Part shown: one piece after another, positions 36,267 through 45,372 of the stretch
Layout: each line of letters opens with the position of its first letter
Numbering within the stretch: the first letter of the stretch is position 1
Source: Tsukamurella sp. PLM1
GTDB taxonomy: Bacteria; Actinomycetota; Actinomycetes; Mycobacteriales; Mycobacteriaceae
Length of the DNA: 64,000 bases
Direction of reading: 5' to 3'
NCBI RefSeq assembly: GCF_023168325.1
Contig: NZ_AP025688.1
Location: 3,658,001 to 3,722,000 of the forward strand
Position numbers and translations under genes: made by a program
The notes under the pieces: model-generated
Database searches by the model: none
Told to the model about the DNA's origin: nothing
What the model saw: only the letters and a program-made list of their open reading frames with translations

Positions 36267-36965
36267 TCAGGCTGCGAGGAGAACCTTCGCGCGGTGCTCG
36301 TAGACGACCGGGGCGGCGCCGTGGTGCAGCGCGAGGTCGACGGCGTCGAGCATGGTGCGCGACACCGTCGACGAGGCGAGCCGGCGGGCGTCGACGGCGA
36401 GCCGGAGGGTGCCGCCCCGCCGGGCGATGCGATTGGCCTGCGCGAGCAGCGCGCGGCACCACCAGGGCTCGCTGAGGAACCCGTCGCCGATGCCCAGGAC
36501 GCGGGCCTTCTCCTCCGCGCCGGTGACGAGGTCCGTGATCGCCGTGTAGCCGAGGTTCACCCGGAAGCCGGCCTCCGGCAGAGCGAGCAGCGCGCCGGTG
36601 GAGGCGTTCCACCGCGGCGCGGCGAACACACGGGTGCGCAGCCCCACCTTCTCCAGCACGCGGTCGGCGGCGGTGAGGCGGAGCCCGGCCTCGTGCGCGC
36701 CGAGCGTCGAGAACTCGGCCCGACGCCGCTTCGTCGCGGCCTGGTCGTAGCCGTTGAGGACGATTCCATCGCCCCCGGCGCGCCGCTCGCGAAGGAAGGC
36801 CTGGGTCGACCGGTCGTCGACGAGCCGGTACTTGCCCTTCAGCCGCGGCGCGACCAGCAACGAGACGGGTACGCCCCGCTCGTCCATCTGCGCCGCGAAC
36901 CGTTCCGCGTCCGCGCGGGTGACATCGGAGAGGGTGGCGACACTGACGTACAGCGGCGAGCTCAT
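36267..36965 (-). CDS. DUF2334-type (polysaccharide-deacetylase-like fold) protein
   Basis: A 232-residue protein: PLYVSVATLSDVTRADAERF, VSLLVAPRLKG, GIVLNGYDQ and VFAAPRWNAS. The (beta/alpha) layout and the PxW-N motif are as in DUF2334/NodB-superfamily proteins. Catalytic activity is uncertain, because the second metal His of true deacetylases is not obvious. There is no signal peptide, so it is predicted cytosolic. It lies 47 bases upstream of the methyltransferase in the same direction, but the iron box between them suggests separate promoters. Confidence 0.7.
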   Translation of the reverse strand: MSSPLYVSVATLSDVTRADAERFAAQMDERGVPVSLLVAPRLKGKYRLVDDRSTQAFLRERRAGGDGIVLNGYDQAATKRRRAEFSTLGAHEAGLRLTAADRVLEKVGLRTRVFAAPRWNASTGALLALPEAGFRVNLGYTAITDLVTGAEEKARVLGIGDGFLSEPWWCRALLAQANRIARRGGTLRLAVDARRLASSTVSRTMLDAVDLALHHGAAPVVYEHRAKVLLAA

Positions 36966-37033
36966 GTTCGCAGTGTGCGCCGCGTTCCTTACCGGATCGG
37001 GGACGCGAGGTTACGTGTCGCCGAACTGCCCGG

Positions 37034-37525
37034 TCACGACGGCAGGACGGCCTCGATCGCGCCGACGACGGTGTCCGACTCGGGCTCGGTGCGCGGGCGG
37101 AAGCGCTGCACCGCGACGTGGTCCGGCGCGATGAGGAACTTCTCGAAGTTCCACTGGATGTCGCCGGCCGCGCCCTCGGCGTCCGCGGTCTTGGTCAGCT
37201 CGGCATACAGCGGATTCCGGTTCTCGCCGTTGACCTCGGCCTTCTCCAGCAGCGGGAACGTGACGCCGTAGCTGGTCGAGCAGAAGGTCGCGATCTCCTC
37301 GGCGGTACCGGGCTCCTGCCCGGCGAACTGATTGCAGGGCACCCCGAGCACCGTCAGACCGCGGTCGGCGTACCGGGTCGCGAGAGCCTCCAGGCCCGCG
37401 TACTGCGGGGTCAGGCCGCACTTGCTGGCGACGTTGACGACGAGGACGGCACGGCCGGCGTAGTCGGCGAGCGAGGCGGGAGCACCGTCGAGCGTGGTGA
37501 GGGCGATGGAGTCGAGAACTGTCAT
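37034..37525 (-). CDS. Glutathione peroxidase-family thiol peroxidase
   Basis: A 163-residue Gpx-fold peroxidase. The peroxidatic Cys lies in NVASKCGLTPQY, and NQFAGQEPGT and WNFEKFLI complete the Cys/Gln/Trp/Asn tetrad. Bacterial Gpx proteins of this size usually use thioredoxin or mycothiol/mycoredoxin systems rather than glutathione. I start at ATG 37525 (TVLDSIALTTLDG). It is divergent from the MarR-emrB operon with an 82-base gap. Confidence 0.9.
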   Translation of the reverse strand: MTVLDSIALTTLDGAPASLADYAGRAVLVVNVASKCGLTPQYAGLEALATRYADRGLTVLGVPCNQFAGQEPGTAEEIATFCSTSYGVTFPLLEKAEVNGENRNPLYAELTKTADAEGAAGDIQWNFEKFLIAPDHVAVQRFRPRTEPESDTVVGAIEAVLPS

Positions 37526-37575
37526 GCGCCCGAGCCTACGCCCGGATGTAATGCAGAACACACCTATCTCGTTTG

Positions 37576-37588
37576 CGCAATGATTGCG
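37576..37588. promoter_or_regulatory. MarR-type operator
   Basis: CGCAATGATTGCG is a perfect 6+1+6 palindrome extended to TTGCGCAATGATTGCGTCA. It lies 19 bases before the MarR GTG and in the divergent gap with the peroxidase gene. The size and place fit autoregulation by MarR. Confidence 0.6.
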
Positions 37589-37607
37589 TCAGAGTTACCG
37601 TTTTTGG

Positions 37608-38102
37608 GTGCAAGCAACTTCCAGGGACGTGACTCCCGAGGCCCTCACCGAGGTCTTCGCGGAGTTCATGGGCCGTCTCATGTGCAATGTCACGCAGGAG
37701 AGCCTGGGCACGATGCTGTCGTCGGACATCACCGCGCCGCAGTTCCACATCCTCCTGCAACTCGTCGCCGCCGAGACCCCGCCGCCGATCAACCGGCTCG
37801 CCGATGATCTGGGGCTGTCCGTCGCCGCCACCGGACGGAACGTGGAGAAGCTTGTTCAGCTCGCAATGGTGGATCGGCGCGAGGACCCCTCCGACCGCCG
37901 GATCAAGAATCTGACCATCACCGACCTCGGCCGAAAAACACTTGCGGAGGCGATCAGCGACAAGCACCGTGAGGTGCTCGGACTCGCGGAGCGACTGCCC
38001 GCCGATCTCCGCGAGCGGCTGCACGACGTGATGGTCGAGATCCTCGACCAGGGACTGATCCCCCCGAACCCCTTCTTCACCGCAATGAAAGAGAACGCAT
38101 GA
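37608..38102 (+). CDS. MarR-family transcriptional regulator
   Basis: A 164-residue winged-helix protein: APQFHILLQLVAAETPPPIN, NRLADDLGLSVAATGRNVEK and the wing VDRREDPSDRRIKNLTITDL, which is the classic DR-x(3)-DRR MarR signature. I chose GTG 37608. An upstream TTG (37584) overlaps the operator, and a GTG at 37629 is also possible. Its stop overlaps the exporter ATG by four bases, so it very likely represses its own efflux operon. Confidence 0.9.
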   Translation: MQATSRDVTPEALTEVFAEFMGRLMCNVTQESLGTMLSSDITAPQFHILLQLVAAETPPPINRLADDLGLSVAATGRNVEKLVQLAMVDRREDPSDRRIKNLTITDLGRKTLAEAISDKHREVLGLAERLPADLRERLHDVMVEILDQGLIPPNPFFTAMKENA

Positions 38103-39706
38103 GTACCGAGAACACGCTCGACAAGAGCGGGATCCCGCACGCGGGTGAGGGTCTCGATCGTCGCGTCCTGATGGTGGCCGGCGTGGTCGTCCTCGGGTCG
38201 ATCATGGCCATCCTGGACATGACCATCGTGGCCGTCGCCCAGAACACCTTCCAGGCGCAGTGGAACGCATCACCCGCCACCGTCGCCTGGACCATGACCG
38301 GTTACACGCTGGCACTCGCCGCCGTGATCCCCGTGACCGGCTGGGCCGCCGACCGATTCGGCACCAAACGGCTGTACATGGCCGCCACCGCGATGTTCGT
38401 CATCGGCTCGGCGCTGTGCGCCGTCGCCGACTCGATCGAGATGCTGATCCTGTTCCGCGTGCTGCAGGGCCTCGGCGGCGGCATGCTGATGCCACTGGGC
38501 ATGATGATCCTGACCCGGGCCGCCGGCCCGGAGCGCATCGGCCGCGTCATGGCCGTGCTCGGCATCCCGATGCTGCTCGGCCCCATCGGCGGCCCGATCC
38601 TGGGCGGCTGGCTGATCGAGTCCTTCTCGTGGCACTGGATCTTCCTGATCAACGTGCCGATCGGCGCGATCGCGATCATCTACGCCTGGTTCGTGCTCGA
38701 CAAGGACGAGCCCGTCAAGGGCCAGAAGTTCGACCTCGTCGGCTTCATCCTGCTCTCGCCCGGCCTCGCACTGTTCCTGTTCGGCGTCTCCTCGATCCCC
38801 GAGGCGCAGTCGGACTCGTCGATGTACACGAGCCGCGTCATCCCGGCCACCGTCGTGGGCCTGGTCCTGATCATCGCGTTCGTGTTCTGGGCGCTGCGTG
38901 CCAAGCTGCCCCTGCTGGACCTGCGGCTGTTCAAGAACCGGAACATGACCGTCGCCATGATCACGTTCGCGATGTTCGCGATGGCCTTCTTCGGCAGCTC
39001 GATCCTGTACGCGCAGTACTTCATCGGCATCCGCGGCGAGTCGACCCTCATGGCCGGCCTGCTGCTCGCCCCGCAGGGCCTCGGCGCCATGCTCACCATG
39101 CCGATCGCCGGCGTGCTCACCGACAAGATGGGCCCGGGCAAGTTCGTCATGACCGGCCTCGCGCTGATCACCGGCGGCATGATCGCCTTCACGCAGCTCA
39201 CTGCGGAGACCCCGTACTGGATCCTGCTGGGCTCGCTGCTGATCCAGGGCCTGGGCATGGGTATGACGATGATGCCCACCATGTCGGCCGCGATCCGCAC
39301 GCTGGCACCGGAGTCCATCTCCCGCGGTTCCACGCTGACGAACATCGTCCAGCAGATCGCCGCGTCGATGGGTACCGCGATCTTCTCCGTGCTGTTCACC
39401 AACTGGCTGACCAACGCGGGTACGGCGATGCCCACGCCGCAGGGCGAGAAGCACACCGGCGCGCTGGCGTTCGGCCTGAACTCGAGCCCGGAGGCCCGCG
39501 AGCAGGGCATCGCGATGTTCCAGGGCGAGACCGGCTTCGACAAGTTCCTGCACGACAACCTGCCGTTCGCGGCGGAGGCCTTCGGGAACACCTACTTCGT
39601 GGCCGCGATCCTGGTGGCGCTGTGCATCATCCCGGCGTTCTTCCTACCCCGCACCCACGAGGCCGACACCGAGGCCGCCGAGCGGCAGCTGGTCATGCCG
39701 CACTGA
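38099..39706 (+). CDS. DHA2-family (EmrB/QacA) multidrug exporter
   Basis: A 535-residue transporter with 14 predicted spans. Motif D1 (GSIMAILDMTIVAVAQNTF), motif A (GWAADRFGTKRLYMAATAMF) and motif C (GPIGGPILGGWLIESFSWHW) are all present. It is the counterpart of mycobacterial EmrB (Rv0783c), which lies beside ptrB there as it does here. It exports drugs or lipophilic compounds in exchange for protons. It forms an operon with the MarR gene and is followed by a strong hairpin. Confidence 0.92.
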   Translation: MSTENTLDKSGIPHAGEGLDRRVLMVAGVVVLGSIMAILDMTIVAVAQNTFQAQWNASPATVAWTMTGYTLALAAVIPVTGWAADRFGTKRLYMAATAMFVIGSALCAVADSIEMLILFRVLQGLGGGMLMPLGMMILTRAAGPERIGRVMAVLGIPMLLGPIGGPILGGWLIESFSWHWIFLINVPIGAIAIIYAWFVLDKDEPVKGQKFDLVGFILLSPGLALFLFGVSSIPEAQSDSSMYTSRVIPATVVGLVLIIAFVFWALRAKLPLLDLRLFKNRNMTVAMITFAMFAMAFFGSSILYAQYFIGIRGESTLMAGLLLAPQGLGAMLTMPIAGVLTDKMGPGKFVMTGLALITGGMIAFTQLTAETPYWILLGSLLIQGLGMGMTMMPTMSAAIRTLAPESISRGSTLTNIVQQIAASMGTAIFSVLFTNWLTNAGTAMPTPQGEKHTGALAFGLNSSPEAREQGIAMFQGETGFDKFLHDNLPFAAEAFGNTYFVAAILVALCIIPAFFLPRTHEADTEAAERQLVMPH

Positions 39707-39720
39707 CCTCGCCCCGGTCC

Positions 39721-39759
39721 GAGAAGTGCCCGGTCCCGTTCGGGGGCCGGGCACTTCTC
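39721..39759. terminator. Bidirectional hairpin terminator
   Basis: Left arm 39721-39737 (GAGAAGTGCCCGGTCCC) pairs with 39743-39759 (GGCCGGGCACTTCTC core), with at least 13 uninterrupted pairs and a GTTCG loop, between the convergent exporter and ptrB genes. Confidence 0.85.
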
Positions 39760-39778
39760 GCATCGCGACGGTGCGCCG

Positions 39779-41914
39779 TCAGGCGACACCGAGGCGGGTG
39801 AGGATCCAGGCGTACTCGAACGCCGTCTCGCGCCACTTGGCGTAGCGACCGCTGACGCCGGCGTGACCGGCCACCATCTCGGTCTTGAGCAGGATCTCGT
39901 TGCCGGAGGTGGTGTGCGCCAGGAGCTTCGCCACCCACTTCGCCGGCTCGGTGGGGAGCACGCGGGTGTCGTTGAGTGAGGTGGTCGCCAGGATCGCCGG
40001 GTACGGCCTCGCGGCGACGTTCTCGTACGGCGAGTAGTCGCGCATGTACCGGTACACCTCGGCGTTCTCCAGCGGGTTACCCCATTCGTCCCACTCCCCC
40101 ACCGTGAGCGGGAGCGACGGGTCCAGGATCGAGGTGAGTGGATCCACGAACGGAACGTCGGCGACGATGCCGGCGAACAGCTCCGGCGCGAGGTTCGCCA
40201 CCGCGCCCACCAGCAGACCGCCGGCGCTGCCGCCCATCGCCACCAGCTGCCGCGGGGTCGTGCGGCCGCTGCCCACGAGATGCCGCGCCACGTCCACGAA
40301 GTCGGTGAACGTGTTGGTCTTCTCCAGTTGCTTGCCGTGGTCGTACCAGGCGCGGCCCATCTCGCCGCCGCCGCGCACGTGCGCCACGACGAAGACCACA
40401 CCGCGGTCCATGAGCGAGAGTCTCGCGACGGAGAACCACGGGTCCATGGTCGCCTCGTAGGAGCCGTAGCCGTACAGCAGGGTGGGGGCGCCGGGAGCGG
40501 AGCGAGCGGGCCCGGCGGTTTCGGCCGGCCCCTCGGGAACGTCCTTGCGGCGCACCGTCGAGACCGGAATCCTCGCGCCGTCGCCGGCCGTGACCCAGAG
40601 TTGCTCCGCCACGTACAGCGCGGCGTCGTAGCCGGGCACGTTGAGTCGTTTGAGCACCGTCTGCTCGCCGGTCTCGGGAGTCAGCTCCAGAACCGTGCCG
40701 GGCGTGACGAAGGATTCGTACGCCAGTCGCAGCCGGGGCGCGTCCCACTCGGGATTCGCCGCGGGGCCCACGTTGGCGAGCGGTTCGCCCGGATCCCATT
40801 CGGCGAACGCCGGCGCGGCCGCGGCCTCGGCGAGCGCGAGGCGCGGCAGCCCGCCGCGCCGGTAGCCGAGCGCGAGCCGGCGGGCGTACGCGTCGACGTA
40901 ATCGAGGCGCACGTCGTCGCGGTGCGGGACCAGCACGGTCCACTCGTCCGGGGCGTCGACGGGGGCCGCCGCCAGCTCGAAATTGATGCCGGTGCGGTTG
41001 TGCAGGAACAGGAACCGGTCCTCGCCACCGAGCACCGCGTGCTCGACCGAGTACTCGACGTCCTCCTCGCGGGGTCGCAGCACGCGGAACTCGCCCGTGG
41101 GGTCGGCCGCGTCGAGGACCCAGGTCTCGGAGCTGAGCGTCGACGAGGCCCCGATCATCAGGTACTTCTCGCTGCGACTCAGGCCGATGCCCACGCCGAA
41201 CCGCTGATCGGTCTCGTGGAACACCTTCACATCGCCTGCGGTGGAACCGATCTCGTGCCGCCAGATCGTGTCGGCCCGCCAGGCGTCGTCGACCGTCGTG
41301 TAGAACAGGTGCCGCGCACCCGACGCGGTGGTCGGCGCCCAAGTGGCCCCGTAGAAGACGTTCTCCACCGTGTCTTCCAGCACCTCACCGGACTCGATGT
41401 CCCTGACGCGCAACGTGAACCGCTCGTCGCCGTCGGTGTCGAGCGAATAGGCGAGAAGGGCACCGTCGGGCGATACCGAGGCCGCGCCGACGGCGATGTA
41501 CTCGTGCCCCTCCCCCTCGAGGTTCAGGTCGAGCAGGACGTGCTCGCCGGGGAGCGGCGCCTCGGACACGACCGGCGGCGTCCAGTCGTCGGGCCCGGAG
41601 ATCGGTGCACGGCAATGGATCGCGTACTGCTTGCCCTCCTGTGTGCGGGCGAAGTACCAGAACCGGCCCCGGCGCTGCGGCACCGACATGTCGGTCTCCT
41701 GCGTGTGCGCCTTGATCTCGCCGTAGATCGCCTCGCGCAGCGGCTCGTGTCCCGCGGTCGCCGCCTCGGTGAAGTCGTTGTGCGCACGGAGATAGGCGAG
41801 CACCTCCGGATCGTCCTTGTCGGCCAGCCACGCGTAGTCGTCGATCACGGTGTCGCCGTGGAAGGTGCGCGGCGTCGGAACCTTCTTCGCGACCGGCTGT
41901 GCGGCGCCCCTCAT
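39779..41914 (-). CDS. ptrB: Oligopeptidase B (S9A prolyl oligopeptidase family)
   Basis: A 711-residue cytosolic serine peptidase that cuts peptides after Arg or Lys. A beta-propeller domain (residues of about 70-420) precedes the catalytic domain. The nucleophile Ser is in [14 protein letters not shown], the Asp in [12 protein letters not shown] and the His in [10 protein letters not shown]. In mycobacteria the gene is split into ptrBa and ptrBb, but here it is whole. Its ATG overlaps the purC stop by four bases. A short in-frame insert [10 protein letters not shown] just before [10 protein letters not shown] derives from the same GC-rich repeat as in apeB. Confidence 0.93.
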   Translation of the reverse strand: MRGAAQPVAKKVPTPRTFHGDTVIDDYAWLADKDDPEVLAYLRAHNDFTEAATAGHEPLREAIYGEIKAHTQETDMSVPQRRGRFWYFARTQEGKQYAIHCRAPISGPDDWTPPVVSEAPLPGEHVLLDLNLEGEGHEYIAVGAASVSPDGALLAYSLDTDGDERFTLRVRDIESGEVLEDTVENVFYGATWAPTTASGARHLFYTTVDDAWRADTIWRHEIGSTAGDVKVFHETDQRFGVGIGLSRSEKYLMIGASSTLSSETWVLDAADPTGEFRVLRPREEDVEYSVEHAVLGGEDRFLFLHNRTGINFELAAAPVDAPDEWTVLVPHRDDVRLDYVDAYARRLALGYRRGGLPRLALAEAAAAPAFAEWDPGEPLANVGPAANPEWDAPRLRLAYESFVTPGTVLELTPETGEQTVLKRLNVPGYDAALYVAEQLWVTAGDGARIPVSTVRRKDVPEGPAETAGPARSAPGAPTLLYGYGSYEATMDPWFSVARLSLMDRGVVFVVAHVRGGGEMGRAWYDHGKQLEKTNTFTDFVDVARHLVGSGRTTPRQLVAMGGSAGGLLVGAVANLAPELFAGIVADVPFVDPLTSILDPSLPLTVGEWDEWGNPLENAEVYRYMRDYSPYENVAARPYPAILATTSLNDTRVLPTEPAKWVAKLLAHTTSGNEILLKTEMVAGHAGVSGRYAKWRETAFEYAWILTRLGVA
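40487..40513 (-). repeat. Copy of the GC-rich interspersed element in ptrB
   Basis: GGCGCCGGGAGCGGAGCGAG continuing CGGGCCC matches the reverse complement of the apeB repeat core with one mismatch over 26 bases. It encodes an in-frame Ala/Pro/Ser-rich loop between the propeller and the catalytic domain. Confidence 0.65.
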
Positions 41915-42801
41915 GCCGCTCCGCCCGGCCAGTCGGCGAAGCTCAGGCCCGATATGCGCTCGTATGCCTCGATGTACCGCGATCGCGTGCGCTGCACCAC
42001 CTCGTCCGGCAGCGCCGGCGGCGGCACGTCGGAGTCGGTCGACCAGCCCGATTCCTTCGTCAGCCAATCGCGGACGATCTGCTTGTCGAAGCTCGGCTGC
42101 GTCCTGCCCGGCTCGTAGAGCGCACCGTCCCAGTAGCGCGACGAGTCCGGGGTGAGCACCTCGTCGGCGAGGAGGAGCGTACCGTCGGGCAGCGTTCCGA
42201 ACTCGAACTTGGTGTCGGCGAGGATGATTCCGCGATCGCGGGCGATCTCCGCGCCCCGCGCGTACACGTCCAGGGTCAGGGTGCGCAGCCGCTCCGCGAG
42301 TTCCTCGCCCACATCTGCGGCGACGCGTTCGAACGAGACGTTCTCGTCGTGGTCGCCGACGGCGGCCTTGGTCGCGGGCGTGAAGATCGGCGGATCGATC
42401 CGGCTGCCCTCGACGAGCCCGGCGGGCAGCGGAACCCCGCACACCTCGCCGCCCGCGTTGTACTCCTTGAGTCCCGACCCGGTGAGGTAACCGCGGGCCA
42501 CGCACTCCACGGGTACCATGTCCAGCCGGCGCGTGATCAACGCGCGGCCGAGCACCGCCTCGGGGATCCGCGGATCGTCGACCGGTCCGGCCAGGTGGTT
42601 CGGCACCCCGAGTGCGTCGAAGAAGTACACCGACATCGCCGTGAGCACCCGCCCCTTGTCGGGGATCGGCGTATCCAGGATGTGGTCGTAGGCGCTGATC
42701 CGGTCGCTCGCGACGAGCAGCAGATGCTGCGGATCCACCTCGTACAACTCCCGGACCTTGCCCGAGTAGATCGGCGTGTATTCACTCAGTTCAGGACGCA
42801 C
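41911..42801 (-). CDS. purC: Phosphoribosylaminoimidazole-succinocarboxamide synthase
   Basis: A 296-residue SAICAR synthase that joins CAIR and aspartate with ATP in purine synthesis. It carries the N-terminal [54 protein letters not shown] and the signature [10 protein letters not shown]. It begins with GTG 42801 ([14 protein letters not shown]), which gives the normal N-terminus. The four-base overlap with ptrB indicates one transcript. Confidence 0.97.
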   Translation of the reverse strand: MRPELSEYTPIYSGKVRELYEVDPQHLLLVASDRISAYDHILDTPIPDKGRVLTAMSVYFFDALGVPNHLAGPVDDPRIPEAVLGRALITRRLDMVPVECVARGYLTGSGLKEYNAGGEVCGVPLPAGLVEGSRIDPPIFTPATKAAVGDHDENVSFERVAADVGEELAERLRTLTLDVYARGAEIARDRGIILADTKFEFGTLPDGTLLLADEVLTPDSSRYWDGALYEPGRTQPSFDKQIVRDWLTKESGWSTDSDVPPPALPDEVVQRTRSRYIEAYERISGLSFADWPGGAA

Positions 42802-42822
42802 CCCGCCACCTTATCCTCCCGT

Positions 42823-42883
42823 CGATTCCCAGCGGTTCCAGCGGGCGAATCGCAGGTCAGCGCCGCCGAAACCACTGGGAACC
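42823..42883 (+). repeat. Flanking palindromic repeat, copy A
   Basis: A roughly 60-base element. Its outer arms CCCAGCGGTT and AACCACTGGG form an imperfect inverted repeat around CGAATCGCAGGTCAGCGCCG. It matches copy B (43835-43895) over its length in the same orientation, at roughly 75-80 percent by eye. The two copies bracket the DUF559 gene. Confidence 0.65.
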
Positions 42884-42974
42884 GTCGGGCTGGGGAACCG
42901 ATCGGCGAGAACATGCGTCCAATTGATGTGATCCGCCGAACTCGTGATCTGCTCGGAGCGGGACCTCGCACGCG

Positions 42975-43820
42975 ATGCGCCTGGGGTCCACGTCGGTCGT
43001 CCACGGCCTCCGGCGGGAGGGCACCGCGCCCGTCAGCGCGCGGGAGGTCCGAGATGCTCTCGCCATCGCGTACCCCGAGGCGGTCTTCACGGATTGGACG
43101 GCCGCCGCTCTCCATGGTGCTCGGTACACCAACGGGCACCAGCCCTCGATCTGGCTGCCGCAGCATCGCACTCGTCGCGGCGTGACGATCCGCACGGGCC
43201 GGTTGGACCCCGCGGACGTCGAGTTGGTCCTTCGCCGGCGAGCCACCTCCGGCCCGCTCACCGCCGCCGACATCGCCCGCCACACCCCCGACGACGAAGG
43301 CATCGCGGGTTTCGACCAGTGCATCCGCGTCGACGAGTACGGCAGGTCGGTCACAACCAAGGAGGCTGTCATCGCCTACCTCGACTCGCACCCGGGGTTC
43401 TACGGCGGTAACCGAGTCCGGGCCGTCATCGCCGAATCGAGTGTCGGCACGGACTCGCATTGGGAGACGTACACGCGGCTGGCCGTCCATCGTGCTGGGT
43501 GGACCATGTTCACCCCACAGCGCGCGATACCCGGGACCGGCTTTCACGTCGATCTGGACGACGCCGACCATCGGATCGCGATCGAGTACGACGGCAGCTA
43601 CCACCGCTCAGTCTCCCAGCAACGGAAGGACGTTCGACGCTGGAACGAGATCACGAATCAGAAGTGGGCGATCATCCGCGTCACATCGAAGACGCTGACG
43701 GAAGGGATGCCCTCGTTCATCGAGCGGATCGACACCGAGCTGCGGCGCCGCGGATGGAGCGGCCCGGCCCCGTCGATCCCTGTCCTCACGCTGCCGGCGA
43801 GTGCCACCGCGAAGCCCTAA
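42975..43820 (+). CDS. DUF559 endonuclease-fold protein with AbiEi-like N-terminal region
   Basis: A 281-residue protein. The C-terminal third (HVDLDDADHRIAIEYDGSYH, then RRWNEITNQKWAIIRVTSKT) is the DUF559/very-short-patch-repair nuclease-like fold, with the E-x-DG...H...D...R pattern. The middle resembles the AbiEi-type region of orphan antitoxin-like proteins (FTDWTAAALHGARY). No partner toxin is seen. No ribosome site precedes ATG 42975. A piece reading MRPIDVIRRTRDLLGAG, in another frame from 42914, may be the true N-terminus after a frame break. The gene is bracketed by two copies of a 60-base palindromic repeat and interrupts the purC-purB spacing, which suggests an acquired cassette. 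Confidence 0.65.
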   Translation: MRLGSTSVVHGLRREGTAPVSAREVRDALAIAYPEAVFTDWTAAALHGARYTNGHQPSIWLPQHRTRRGVTIRTGRLDPADVELVLRRRATSGPLTAADIARHTPDDEGIAGFDQCIRVDEYGRSVTTKEAVIAYLDSHPGFYGGNRVRAVIAESSVGTDSHWETYTRLAVHRAGWTMFTPQRAIPGTGFHVDLDDADHRIAIEYDGSYHRSVSQQRKDVRRWNEITNQKWAIIRVTSKTLTEGMPSFIERIDTELRRRGWSGPAPSIPVLTLPASATAKP

Positions 43821-43834
43821 CTCGCCGAGTCCGC

Positions 43835-43895
43835 CGATTGCTAGCGGTTTCTGTGCGCGGATCGCAGGTCGCCGTCGCCGAAACCGCTGGGAACC
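43835..43895 (+). repeat. Flanking palindromic repeat, copy B
   Basis: CTAGCGGTTTC, then GGATCGCAGGTCGCC and GAAACCGCTGGGAACCAG, with the same order, spacing and orientation as copy A upstream of the DUF559 gene. The GCGGTTTC and GAAACCGC arms pair perfectly. Confidence 0.65.
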
Positions 43896-43910
43896 AGCAG
43901 CAACGGGCGG

Positions 43911-45338
43911 TCAGAGGATGGGGGCCGGGGAGTAGGCGGCGGCTTCCGGGTGGCGGGCCACGAGCGCCTCGACGTCGGCGACGACCTGGGCCACCTGGGC
44001 CTCGGCGGCGCCGGTGAAGGCGGCGCGGTCGGCGAGCGCGGCGTCGAGCTGCGCGCGGGTCAGGCCCAGGCGCGAGTCCGCGGCCAGACGGTCCAGCAGG
44101 TCCGGCTCGCGGCCCTCCTCGCGCATCGCCAGTGCGACGGCGACGGCGTGCTCCTTGATCACCTCGTGCGCGACCTCGCGGCCGACGCCCGCGCGCACCG
44201 CAGCCATGAGCACACGGGTGGTGGCGAGGAAGGGCAGGTAGCGGTTCAGCTCGTTCTCGATGACCGCGGGGTAGGCGCCGAACTCGTCGAGCACCGTCAG
44301 GAAGGTCTCGAAGAGCCCGTCGATCGCGAAGAACGAGTCGGGCAGCGCGACGCGGCGGATCACAGAGCAGAAGACGTCGCCCTCGTTCCACTGGGCACCG
44401 GCCATCTCGGCCGCCATCGAGCCGTACCCGCGCAGGATCACCGCGAGCCCGTTCACCCGCTCGCAGGAGCGCGTGTTCATCTTGTGCGGCATCGCGGAGC
44501 TGCCCACCTGGCCGGGCTGGAAGCCCTCCGTCACCAGCTCGTGCCCGGCCATGAGCCGGATCGTCGTCGCGAGGGACGACGGTGCCGCCGCCACCTGGAC
44601 CAGCGCGCTCACCACGTCGTGGTCGAGCGAGCGCGGATACACCTGCCCCACCGAGACGAACGACTGGGCGAACCCCAGGTGCTCGGCGACGCGCGACTCG
44701 AGCGCCGCCAGCTTGGCGGCGTCGCCGCCGAGGAGGTCGAGCATGTCCTGCGACGTGCCCATCGGGCCCTTGATGCCGCGCAGCGGGTACCGACCGATCA
44801 GATCCTCGATCCGGGCGATCGCGACCAGCAGCTCGTTGGCGGCGCTCGCGAAGCGCTTACCCAGCGTCGTGGCCTGCGCCGCGACATTGTGCGAGCGGCC
44901 CGCCATCACGACCGACGAGTACTGCGCCGCCCGCTCGGCGAGCCGCGCGGCCACGGCAACGGCGTGATCGCGGACGTACTCCAGCGAGCGCAGCACCTGC
45001 AACTGCTCGACGTTCTCCGTGAGGTCGCGTGAGGTCATTCCCTTGTGGATCTGCTCGAAGCCCGCGAGGTCACTGAACTCCTCGATCCGCGCCTTCACGT
45101 CGTGCCGGGTGATCCGCTCGCGCTCCGCGATCGACGCGAGATCGACCCTGTCGACCACCTTCTCGTAGGCCTCGACGGCACCGTCGGGAACGTCGATCCC
45201 GAGGTCGCGCTGCGCCTTGAGCACCGCGATCCACAGCTGGCGCTCCAGCACGATCTTGTGCTCCGGCGACCACAGCTCGCGCATGCGCGGGCTGGCGTAG
45301 CGGTTGGCGAGGACGTCGGGGATCTTCGGTGAGCTCAC
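43911..45338 (-). CDS. purB: Adenylosuccinate lyase
   Basis: A 475-residue fumarase/aspartase-superfamily lyase acting twice in purine synthesis: SAICAR to AICAR, and adenylosuccinate to AMP. The catalytic loop QVGSSAMPHKMNTRSCERVN and the His regions KGMTSRDLTENVEQL and MAGRSHNVAAQATTLG are all present. GTG 45338 (SSPKIPDVLANRYAS) gives the normal start. The gene stands alone between the repeat-flanked cassette and a TetR gene. Confidence 0.97.
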   Translation of the reverse strand: MSSPKIPDVLANRYASPRMRELWSPEHKIVLERQLWIAVLKAQRDLGIDVPDGAVEAYEKVVDRVDLASIAERERITRHDVKARIEEFSDLAGFEQIHKGMTSRDLTENVEQLQVLRSLEYVRDHAVAVAARLAERAAQYSSVVMAGRSHNVAAQATTLGKRFASAANELLVAIARIEDLIGRYPLRGIKGPMGTSQDMLDLLGGDAAKLAALESRVAEHLGFAQSFVSVGQVYPRSLDHDVVSALVQVAAAPSSLATTIRLMAGHELVTEGFQPGQVGSSAMPHKMNTRSCERVNGLAVILRGYGSMAAEMAGAQWNEGDVFCSVIRRVALPDSFFAIDGLFETFLTVLDEFGAYPAVIENELNRYLPFLATTRVLMAAVRAGVGREVAHEVIKEHAVAVALAMREEGREPDLLDRLAADSRLGLTRAQLDAALADRAAFTGAAEAQVAQVVADVEALVARHPEAAAYSPAPIL

Positions 45339-45372
45339 CGCGCGATTATCTCATGCACGCACGCGACCGCCG

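Noticed and set aside
42914..42975. A separate small gene MRPIDVIRRTRDLLGAG before DUF559
   Set aside because: Too short and without a stop before the DUF559 start. More likely its displaced N-terminus, but the needed shift is opposite to the usual pattern, so it is left unresolved.
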